A stretch of 5,760 nt of DNA from assembly GCA_025966175.1 (NCBI GenBank), contig JAOPVN010000556.1, positions 1 through 5,760 of the forward strand. The letters are read 5' to 3'. Source of the DNA: Modestobacter sp. GTDB taxonomy: Bacteria > Actinomycetota > Actinomycetes > Mycobacteriales > Geodermatophilaceae. Numbering within the stretch: the first letter of the stretch is position 1; each line of letters opens with the position of its first letter. Positions 1 through 5,647 of the stretch are shown here, piece by piece. Under the pieces are notes generated by a model. That model was not told where the DNA came from. It did not search any database and saw only the letters and a program-made list of their open reading frames with translations. Made by a program: the position numbers and the translations under genes.

Positions 1-29
1 AACGTCGAGAACAAGGCGAGGATGCGCTC

Positions 30-194
30 ATGGCAGCCACTGACGTCCGTCCGAAGATCACCCTGGCCTGCCAGGAGTGCAAGAACCGCAACTACATCAC
101 CCGCAAGAACCGTCGGAACGACCCCGACCGGATCGAGCTGAAGAAGTACTGCCCGACCGACCGCAAGCACACGCTGCACCGCGAGACGCGCTGA
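30..194 (+). CDS. rpmG: 50S ribosomal protein L33
   Basis: This short gene encodes 54 residues beginning MAATDVRPKITLAC and ending HRETR, which is the recognisable L33 protein of the large ribosomal subunit. A purine-rich ribosome site (AAGGCGAGG, 13-21) lies 8 bases before the ATG. L33 usually carries a zinc ribbon made of two Cys pairs. The first pair (Cys14, Cys17) is present. In the second pair only Cys41 remains, and the expected fourth cysteine is Asp44 (CPTD). The protein therefore has three of the four usual ligands, and it is not the typical cysteine-free zinc-starvation paralogue either. The position in front of hadA-like genes matches mycobacterial rpmG2. Identity is certain; the zinc state is unknown. 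Confidence 0.96.
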   Translation: MAATDVRPKITLACQECKNRNYITRKNRRNDPDRIELKKYCPTDRKHTLHRETR

Positions 195-224
195 TCCAGC
201 GGTCGTAGGCGAGAGGGCGGGAGC

Positions 225-671
225 ATGGCGCTGGACCCAGGACTGGTCGGGCGCAGCTACCCGCCCTCTGCCGTCTACGAGGTCGGACGGGAGAAGATCG
301 CGGAGTTCGCCACGGCGCTCGGTGACCCCGATCCGGTCTACCGCGACCCCGCCGCCGCGCGGGCGGCCGGGCACCTCGACGTCATCGCCCCGCCCACCTT
401 CGCCATCGTGCTGAGCCTGGGCGCCGGGAACGTCGTCGTCGAGGACCCCGAGGTCGGCATCGACTACAGCCGGGTCGTCCACGGCGAGCAGCGGTTCACC
501 CACCACCGCCCGATCCGGGCCGGTGACCGGCTGGTCGCCACCGCTGCCATCGACGCGGTGAAGACGGTGGCCGGCAACGACATGCTCACCACCCGGGTGG
601 ACCTGGCGACCGAGGACGGCGAGCCGGTCTGCACCACCCACTCCATGCTCGTCGCCCGGGGGCAGAAGTGA
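225..671 (+). CDS. hadA: HadA-like MaoC/hot-dog dehydratase subunit
   Basis: This gene encodes 148 residues with the N-terminal hot-dog dehydratase fold of the HadA/HadC (UPF0336) family, in the cytoplasm. In mycobacteria HadA pairs with HadB to dehydrate 3-hydroxyacyl-ACP during fatty-acid (mycolate) elongation, and HadA supplies the substrate channel rather than the catalytic pair. Visible family marks are YEVGREKIAEFA (18-29), the APPTF turn (55-59), and the C-terminal strand near HSMLVARG. The D-x-N-x-x-H hydratase motif is absent, as expected for this subunit. As I recall the M. tuberculosis sequence, the ungapped alignment puts Ile61 where that protein has Cys61, the residue modified by thiacetazone and isoxyl. 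A GAGAGGGCGGGAG ribosome site (211-223) precedes the ATG, and the stop overlaps the hadB start. The real substrate in an organism probably lacking mycolates is unknown. Confidence 0.87.
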   Translation: MALDPGLVGRSYPPSAVYEVGREKIAEFATALGDPDPVYRDPAAARAAGHLDVIAPPTFAIVLSLGAGNVVVEDPEVGIDYSRVVHGEQRFTHHRPIRAGDRLVATAAIDAVKTVAGNDMLTTRVDLATEDGEPVCTTHSMLVARGQK

Positions 672-1093
672 CCCCGGTGCGCTTGGCCGACGTCGAGGTC
701 GGCACCGAGCTGCCCGAGCAGACCTCCCGGATCACCCGCGCGGACCTGGTCCGCTACGCCGGCGCCTCGGGCGACTTCAACGTCATCCACTGGAACGAGC
801 GGGTGGCAGTCGAGGTCGGCCTGCCCGGCGTCATCGCACACGGCATGCTCACCGCGGGAATCGCGGCCCGCGCCGTCACCCAGTGGGCCGGTGACCCCGG
901 CGCGGTCGTCGACTACCAGGTGCGCTTCAGCCGCCCCGTCGTCGTCCCCGACGACGACGCCGGCGCCGAGCTCACCGTCCGCGGCCGGGTGGCCGCGCTG
1001 CTCGAGGACGGCCGGGTGCGCGTCGACCTGGCCGTCACCAGCGGCGGTGAGAAGGTCCTGTCGCTGGCTCGCGCCGTCATCGCGCTGAGCTGA
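668..1093 (+). CDS. hadB: HadB-like MaoC dehydratase, catalytic subunit
   Basis: This gene encodes 141 residues forming a MaoC-type (R)-specific hydratase/dehydratase domain, expected to be the catalytic partner of the upstream subunit. The hydratase motif is intact: GASGDFNVIHWN at about residues 32-43, with Asp36, Asn38 and His41; Asp36 and His41 match the catalytic pair of mycobacterial HadB. It is followed by the GVIAHGMLTAG segment (about 54-64) typical of the family. The GTG start overlaps the previous stop (GTGA, 668-671), which implies translational coupling and equal production of the two subunits. The likely reaction is reversible hydration of a trans-2-enoyl thioester on ACP or CoA. 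The chain length and the pathway cannot be read from the sequence. Confidence 0.9.
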   Translation: MTPVRLADVEVGTELPEQTSRITRADLVRYAGASGDFNVIHWNERVAVEVGLPGVIAHGMLTAGIAARAVTQWAGDPGAVVDYQVRFSRPVVVPDDDAGAELTVRGRVAALLEDGRVRVDLAVTSGGEKVLSLARAVIALS

Positions 1094-1115
1094 CGCAGCC
1101 GTCGAGGGGATGACG

Positions 1116-2531
1116 ATGCGCCGCCGTGCCCTGTTCCCCCTCGCCGTGCTGCTGGTCACCGCCGGCTGCGGGTCGCCCGCGTCCCCGGCGGCCGAGCCGT
1201 CCCCGGCTGCGGCCCCGTCGTCCCCGGCCGGAGGCTGCCCCGGCGAGCGTGCCCAGCCCGCCCCTGACCGGCCGGTCGTCGCCCTGGACTTCTCCCTGGC
1301 CGGTGACCTGCGGACGGTGACCGGCACCGAGACCGTCGTCTTCACCCCCGACCTGCCCACCGATGAGCTGGTCTTCCGGCTGGTGCCCAACGGTCCGGGC
1401 TCGGCGGCCCTGGGCAACCAGCTGACCGTGGACGCCGTCCGGGGCGACGGCGTCGGCGGCGGAGCCGGCTACGAGAGCGCGCAGGCCGCGGCACCGGGCG
1501 GGCTGTACGTCGTGCCGTTGGCGGGCCGGCTGGCGGCGGGGGAGTCCACCGAGGTCCAGCTGGCGTTCACGCTGCGGCTCGGTGACGGCGGCTTCGAGCG
1601 GCTCGGCACGAGCGCGGACGTCTCCTGGTGGGCCAGCGGTGCGCCGCTGCTGGCGTGGGAGCCCGGCGTCGGCTGGGCGCGGGACCCGTTCGTGGCGCTG
1701 ACCGGTGAGACCGCGGTGAGCCCGGCGAGCGACACGACGATCTCCGTGGACGCGCCCGCCGGGCTGACCGTGCTGATGACCGGGGACCAGGACGAGCCGA
1801 CCCGCGAGCGGGGAGGGCGGCGCACCTGGACGTCCTCCGAGCCGGCGGCGCGCGACGTCAGCGTGGCGGTGGGGCTCTTCACCACCGCGGAGACCCAGGT
1901 GGACGGCGTCCGGATCACCGCCGGGGTCCTGCCCGGTGCCCGACGCGACCCGGCCCGGCTGGCCCGGGTGACGGGGGAGGCGATCGAGCGGCTCAGCGCG
2001 CGGTTCGGGCCGTTCCCGTACGCGACGCTCACCGTGCCGTGGCTGCCGGACTTCGGGGGCGGGATCGAGTACCCCTCCTCCGTCCTGCTGGCCAGCACCC
2101 AGGAGCGGGTCCTGGTCCACGAGGTCGCCCACATGTGGTTCTACGGGATGGTCGGGGACTCGCAGTTCCGCGACCCGTGGCTGGACGAGGCGTTCGCCAG
2201 CTACGCGGAGTCGGTGACCGGCGAGCCGCCCGCGGCCCAGGTGGCCGGGCTGCTGGGCACCGATGGCGACGTGGGTGGCTCGATGGCGTCCTTCCCCGAC
2301 GACCGCCGGTACGGCACGGCGGTCTACGGCAAGGGCGCGGCCATGCTGCTCACCGCCCGTCAGCAGGCCGGCGCCGAGGCGTTCGACGCGGCGCTGCGCT
2401 GCTACGTGGACGCGCAGGCGTGGACGATCGCCACCCCGGCCGACGTCGGGACGGCGCTGGCCGGCCTGCCGGCCGCGCTCACCGTCCTCCAGCAGGCCGG
2501 TGCGCTGGATCCCGAGGATCTGCCGGGCTGA
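1116..2531 (+). CDS. M1-family metallopeptidase lipoprotein
   Basis: This gene encodes about 471 residues. An ATG at 1110 is also in frame, but the GAGGGG ribosome site (1104-1109) touches it, whereas it lies 6 bases before the ATG at 1116, so 1116 is preferred. Residues 1-18 form a lipoprotein signal: MRRR, a hydrophobic stretch, then TAGC with Cys18 as the lipidated residue. A Ser/Pro/Ala linker (about 20-38) follows. The catalytic part has all M1 (gluzincin) marks: GGGIEY with Glu318 in place of GAMEN, HEVAH with zinc ligands His335 and His339 and base Glu336, the third ligand Glu358 exactly 18 residues after the second His (WLDE), and a VYGKG segment with the likely catalytic Tyr404. The ERAP1-like C-terminal domain of full-length aminopeptidases is missing. 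It should be an active zinc peptidase on the outer face of the membrane; substrates are unknown. It probably shares a transcript with hadB. Confidence 0.88.
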   Translation: MRRRALFPLAVLLVTAGCGSPASPAAEPSPAAAPSSPAGGCPGERAQPAPDRPVVALDFSLAGDLRTVTGTETVVFTPDLPTDELVFRLVPNGPGSAALGNQLTVDAVRGDGVGGGAGYESAQAAAPGGLYVVPLAGRLAAGESTEVQLAFTLRLGDGGFERLGTSADVSWWASGAPLLAWEPGVGWARDPFVALTGETAVSPASDTTISVDAPAGLTVLMTGDQDEPTRERGGRRTWTSSEPAARDVSVAVGLFTTAETQVDGVRITAGVLPGARRDPARLARVTGEAIERLSARFGPFPYATLTVPWLPDFGGGIEYPSSVLLASTQERVLVHEVAHMWFYGMVGDSQFRDPWLDEAFASYAESVTGEPPAAQVAGLLGTDGDVGGSMASFPDDRRYGTAVYGKGAAMLLTARQQAGAEAFDAALRCYVDAQAWTIATPADVGTALAGLPAALTVLQQAGALDPEDLPG

Positions 2532-2534
2532 CGG

Positions 2535-3809
2535 TCAGGCGGCGGTGCCCAGCAGACGCTGCATCCGCCCCACGCCCTCCACCAGCTCCTCGTCGCCCAG
2601 GGCGTAGGACAGCCGGAGGTAGCCGGGCGTGCCGAACGCCTCGCCGGGGACGACGGCGACCTGCGCCTCCTCCAGCAGCAGCGCGGCCAGCTCGAGGCTG
2701 CTCTGCACGGTGCGCCCGGCGATCGGCCGTCCCAGCAGCCCCGTCACCGACGGGTAGACGGAGAACGCCCCCTGCGGCTCGGGGCAGGCGACGCCGGGGA
2801 CCTGCCGGAGCATGCCGACGACGGTCTGCCGCCGCCGGTCGAGCACCGCCCGCAGCGTCGCCACCGCGGACTGGTCACCGGTCAGCGCGGCGACGGCGGC
2901 CACCTGCGAGACGGTGGCGACGGGGGAGCTGGAGTGCGCCTGCAGGGCGGTGGCGGCCGCGACGACGTCCGCCGGGCCGAGCAGCCAGCCGACCGGCCAG
3001 CCGGCCATCCCGTAGGCGGGGGACACCCCGTTGACCACGACACAGCGCGGCTGCAGCTCCGGTACCAGGGCCGGCAGCGAGGGCGCCGTGGCACCGCCGT
3101 GGACGAGGTGCTCGTGGGTCTCGTCGGTGAGCACCCACAGCCCGGCCGCCAGCGCCCAGCGGCCGATCTCGGCCACCTCCTCCGGCGGCTGCACCGCCCC
3201 GGTCGCCTTCGCCGGGGAGGAGAACAACAGCAGCCGGGTCCGCGCGGTGCGGGCGGCCTCCAGCTGGCCGACGGAGACCAGGTAACCGCTGGCCTCGTCC
3301 GCCACCACCGGCACCGGTACCCCGCCGGCGAGCCGCACCGCCTCCGGGTGGGAGGGCCAGTACGGCGTGGGGAGCAGGACCTCGTCACCCGGGTCCAGCA
3401 GGGTGGCGAGCGCCTCGGCGACCGCCTGCGCACCGCCGTTGGTGACCACCACGTCGGCGGGGCGGGCCGGCAGGCCGGAGTCGCGCAGCGTCGTGGCGAC
3501 GATCGCCTCCTTGAGCTCCGGCAGTCCACCCGGGGGTGCGGGGCGGTGATAGGCCGGGTCATGGGCGGCTGCCACGGTCGCGGCGACCACGTGCGGCGGC
3601 ATCGGTGAGCTCGGCTCACCCCAGGCGAGGTCGATCACCGGGATCCCGGCTGCCCGCAGCGCCGCGGCCCGGGCGTCCAGGGCCGCCGTGGCCGATGCGG
3701 TGATGGCGGCGACCCGTCGGGACACGCGGCGGTCCACCGGCGGGCCGGGAGTCGGGGCCGGAGCCGGAACCGGGACGGCGGCGCGGTCCGGGACCGGGGC
3801 GGTGGTCAT
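2535..3809 (-). CDS. aminotransferase-like protein lacking PLP lysine
   Basis: This gene encodes 424 residues that align along their whole length with class I aspartate-type aminotransferases, and its place beside secE matches aspC in Streptomyces. Retained parts include GEP (64-66), GGLPELK (94-100), TNGG (123-126), PYW (149-151), TDE with Asp229, which pairs with the PLP ring nitrogen in the family, and GYLRLSYALGDE with Arg399, the usual substrate-carboxylate arginine. However, the SK motif reads NGVSPAYGMAGWPVGW: the PLP-bonding Lys is Pro264 and the phosphate-binding Arg is Pro272. The NPTG Asn is Lys201 (AKATG), and the Tyr three residues after Asp229 is His232. Only two lysines occur in the protein (100 and 201). 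The frame is open with normal composition, so it is not an obvious pseudogene. Residues 5-25 are Pro/Ala-rich. Ordinary transamination looks unlikely. The start at 3809 is favoured because the next Met is residue 70. Confidence 0.85.
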   Translation of the reverse strand: MTTAPVPDRAAVPVPAPAPTPGPPVDRRVSRRVAAITASATAALDARAAALRAAGIPVIDLAWGEPSSPMPPHVVAATVAAAHDPAYHRPAPPGGLPELKEAIVATTLRDSGLPARPADVVVTNGGAQAVAEALATLLDPGDEVLLPTPYWPSHPEAVRLAGGVPVPVVADEASGYLVSVGQLEAARTARTRLLLFSSPAKATGAVQPPEEVAEIGRWALAAGLWVLTDETHEHLVHGGATAPSLPALVPELQPRCVVVNGVSPAYGMAGWPVGWLLGPADVVAAATALQAHSSSPVATVSQVAAVAALTGDQSAVATLRAVLDRRRQTVVGMLRQVPGVACPEPQGAFSVYPSVTGLLGRPIAGRTVQSSLELAALLLEEAQVAVVPGEAFGTPGYLRLSYALGDEELVEGVGRMQRLLGTAA

Positions 3810-3826
3810 GGCCGTGATCGTGTCAG

Positions 3827-3832
3827 ACCTCC
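3827..3832 (-). promoter_or_regulatory. SD-like GGAGGT far from aminotransferase start
   Basis: Read on the minus strand, a strong ribosome-site consensus GGAGGT lies 17 bases before the chosen ATG at 3809, well beyond the usual 5-10. No ATG, GTG or TTG lies between them in frame. It may be a fortuitous match, or initiation may be weak or of another kind. No clear minus-strand promoter hexamers were recognised in 3810-3921. Confidence 0.3.
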
Positions 3833-3896
3833 AGGGTTCGACCGGGAGCTCGCGGCGCCCCTCCGGGTGGGTCCGGGAGGGCCTCCGGCTGGCGCG

Positions 3897-3927
3897 TTGG
3901 CTGCCGGTCCGGCCGGTCCCGTACACT
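3897..3927 (+). promoter_or_regulatory. Probable promoter of tRNA-Trp-secE-nusG
   Basis: TACACT at 3922-3927 is a good actinobacterial -10 box (TAnnnT). TTGGCT at 3897-3902 is a weaker -35 candidate with a long 19-base spacer. Transcription would begin near 3934, leaving a leader of about 87 bases before the tRNA at 4021. The leader contains short GC stems (GGGG 3937-3940 with CCCC 3950-3953) and a GCCCCGGGGC palindrome (3965-3974). The position directly upstream of a tRNA needing strong expression supports the call; the spacer weakens it. Confidence 0.5.
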
Positions 3928-4020
3928 TGACGACCTGGGGCCTGTGGGACCCCGCCACCGGCGTGCCCCGGGGCTCCTCTCGAGGGTCCGGTCGCGCCGT
4001 GACGCGGCCCGGCGATCCCT

Positions 4021-4096
<76 letters not shown>

Positions 4097-4127
4097 CCAC
4101 TGACCGACGACCGAGGAGCGAGGCGCT

Positions 4128-4604
4128 GTGAGCGAGAAGGACGGCGAGCCGACCGACGGCGCCCGCGCCGACGACGAGCTGACCGCCGAGCAGATCGACG
4201 CCGAGGCGCCGGGCGTCGACGACGCCGCGGAGCTCGAGGCAGCCGAGGCCGAGATCGCCGACGAGGCCGAGGCCGACGAGGACAAGGTCGTCGCCGCGCC
4301 CACCCACCGTCGCCGGACCGCCAGCCGGCCGGCGAACCGGTCGGCCGACTCGGGTCGCACCGGCGACGGCACCCGGTCCCGCGCCGCGGCGGAGCGGGAC
4401 CGCGCCGCCGAACTCCGGGACAAGCGCAGCATCGGTCGGTTCCTCCGCGAGGTCGTCGCTGAACTGCGCAAGGTCATCTGGCCCGGCCGCAAGGAACTGA
4501 TCACCTACACGACCGTCGTGATCGTCTTCGTCGCGGTCATGGTGGCGCTCGTCGCCGGCCTGGACATCGCCTTCGCCCAGGGCGTGCTCGCCGTCTTCGG
4601 CTGA
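4128..4604 (+). CDS. secE: Preprotein translocase subunit SecE
   Basis: This gene encodes 158 residues. SecE clamps SecY in the membrane channel that exports unfolded proteins. The conserved core is at the C-terminus: FLREVVAELRKVIWPGRKEL (105-124, with the Trp118-Pro119 hallmark) forms the amphipathic helix on the cytoplasmic face, followed by one membrane span at about 126-147 (YTTVVIVFVAVMVALVAGL). This single-span form is usual outside the proteobacteria. In front is an unusually charged tail: residues 1-52 contain 22 Asp/Glu and only 2 Lys/Arg, then about 61-103 is rich in Arg. The GTG start is supported by GAGGAG (4113-4118), 9 bases upstream. It lies between tRNA-Trp and nusG in a conserved block. 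Confidence 0.96.
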   Translation: MSEKDGEPTDGARADDELTAEQIDAEAPGVDDAAELEAAEAEIADEAEADEDKVVAAPTHRRRTASRPANRSADSGRTGDGTRSRAAAERDRAAELRDKRSIGRFLREVVAELRKVIWPGRKELITYTTVVIVFVAVMVALVAGLDIAFAQGVLAVFG

Positions 4605-4645
4605 CCGCCCCGCGCCTGCACCACACCCGAGAAGGAAGAGACCCT

Positions 4646-5542
4646 GTGACCGACCCCCGTGAGCCCTTCGAGACCGACAGCGCCGTCGAGGCCATCGACC
4701 TCGACGATGCGCGTGCGGACGTGCGCGGTAGCGCCGACCTCGAGACGGGTGCCGGCGAGACCGGGTCCGCCGAGGGGTCCAGCGACACCGCCGACCAGGA
4801 CACCGCCACCGAGGTGGCCGACGTGACCCCCGAGGTCGAGTCCGGTGACCGGGACAGCCTCGTCAGCGACCCGCTCGCCGCCCCGGCTCCGGACCACGAC
4901 GAGCTGGTCGCCGAGACCCTCGAGGTCGCGGCCGAGGAGGACGAGGACCCGGCGGACGCGCTGCGCAAGACGCTGCGCACCCAGTTCGGCGACTGGTACG
5001 TGATCCACTCCTACGCGGGTTACGAGAACAAGGTGAAGACCAACCTCGAGTCCCGGATCACCTCGCTGGACATGGAGGACTACATCTTCCAGATCGAGGT
5101 GCCGACCGAAGAGGTCACCGAGATCAAGAACGGCAAGCGGACCCAGGTCAATCGCAAGAAGCTGCCCGGGTACCTGCTGGTCCGGATGGACCTCAACGAC
5201 GAGTCGTGGGGCGCGGTGCGCAACACCCCCGGTGTCACCGGCTTCGTCGGCGCGACGTCCAAGCCCTCGCCGCTGAGCATCGACGAGGTGGTCAACCTCC
5301 TCGTGGCGCCGGCCACGGCCAAGCCGACCGCGGCGGCCGAGGCTGCGCCCAGCGCCGGTCCCGCACCGGTCGTCGAGTTCGAGGTCGGCGAGTCCGTCAC
5401 CGTCATGGACGGCCCGTTCGCGACGTTGCCGGCCACCATCAACGAGATCAACCCGGAGCAGCAGAAGCTCCAGGTCCTCGTCTCCATCTTCGGCCGCGAA
5501 ACTCCGGTCGAGCTGTCGTTCACCCAGGTCGTCAAACTGTAG
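4646..5542 (+). CDS. nusG: Transcription elongation factor NusG
   Basis: This gene encodes 298 residues. NusG binds the RNA polymerase clamp through its NGN domain and contacts ribosomal protein S10 or Rho through its KOW domain. The NGN domain starts at GDWYVIHSYAGYENKV (Trp117) and runs to about residue 219, with the conserved KLPGYLLVRMDL and TPGVTGFVG segments. A loose Ala/Pro linker (about 221-242) leads to the KOW domain from Val243: VGESVTVMDGPFATLPATI, then VSIFGRETPVELSFTQV at the end. Residues 1 to about 110 form an acidic, low-complexity extension absent from E. coli NusG (181 residues) but usual in actinobacteria. The GTG start has a GAAGGAAGAG ribosome site (4631-4640). The gap from secE is 41 bases, so co-transcription is likely. 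Confidence 0.97.
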   Translation: MTDPREPFETDSAVEAIDLDDARADVRGSADLETGAGETGSAEGSSDTADQDTATEVADVTPEVESGDRDSLVSDPLAAPAPDHDELVAETLEVAAEEDEDPADALRKTLRTQFGDWYVIHSYAGYENKVKTNLESRITSLDMEDYIFQIEVPTEEVTEIKNGKRTQVNRKKLPGYLLVRMDLNDESWGAVRNTPGVTGFVGATSKPSPLSIDEVVNLLVAPATAKPTAAAEAAPSAGPAPVVEFEVGESVTVMDGPFATLPATINEINPEQQKLQVLVSIFGRETPVELSFTQVVKL

Positions 5543-5544
5543 GA

Positions 5545-5596
5545 CCTCGGTGCCCCCCGCCTCACGCTCCGCGCGGGGCGGACCCCTGCACCGAGG
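5545..5596 (+). terminator. Strong hairpin between nusG and rplK
   Basis: Beginning 2 bases after the nusG stop, CCTCGGTGC (5545-5553) pairs perfectly over 9 bp with GCACCGAGG (5588-5596). Inside it, CCCCGC (5555-5560) pairs over 6 bp with GCGGGG (5573-5578), leaving a lopsided internal loop of 1 and 9 bases. There is no T-run afterwards (CTTCCAGCCC), so it is not a classical intrinsic terminator. It could be a U-less actinobacterial terminator, an attenuator that lowers read-through into rplK, an RNase site, or a ribosomal-protein (L1) leader. I could not recognise an L1-binding box. Confidence 0.45.
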
Positions 5597-5647
5597 CCTT
5601 CCAGCCCAGACCGCGACGTCCCAGTCGGACAGAAGAAGAAGGAAGTC

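Noticed and set aside
464..1417. Long minus-strand open frame (317 residues) over hadA, hadB and the peptidase start
   Set aside because: It is antisense to well-supported genes, has a low-complexity Arg/Gly/Ala composition and no recognisable domain; such frames are common in very GC-rich DNA.
1077..2132. Minus-strand open frame (351 residues) opposite the M1 peptidase
   Set aside because: It mirrors the peptidase codons, is rich in Arg/Gly/Pro, and has no domain of its own.
2039..3034. Plus-strand open frame (331 residues) spanning the peptidase end and the aminotransferase-like gene
   Set aside because: It is out of frame with the peptidase and antisense to the other gene; the translation is mostly Arg/Pro/Ala without motifs.
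3810..3926. N-terminal extension of the aminotransferase-like protein to an ATG at 3926
   Set aside because: The extra 39 residues are Arg/Pro-rich, do not resemble the family, and would overlap the promoter of the tRNA operon.
3965..3974. Perfect palindrome GCCCCGGGGC as a possible operator
   Set aside because: Such a palindrome of only G and C is expected by chance at this base composition, and no second site or known regulator motif was seen.
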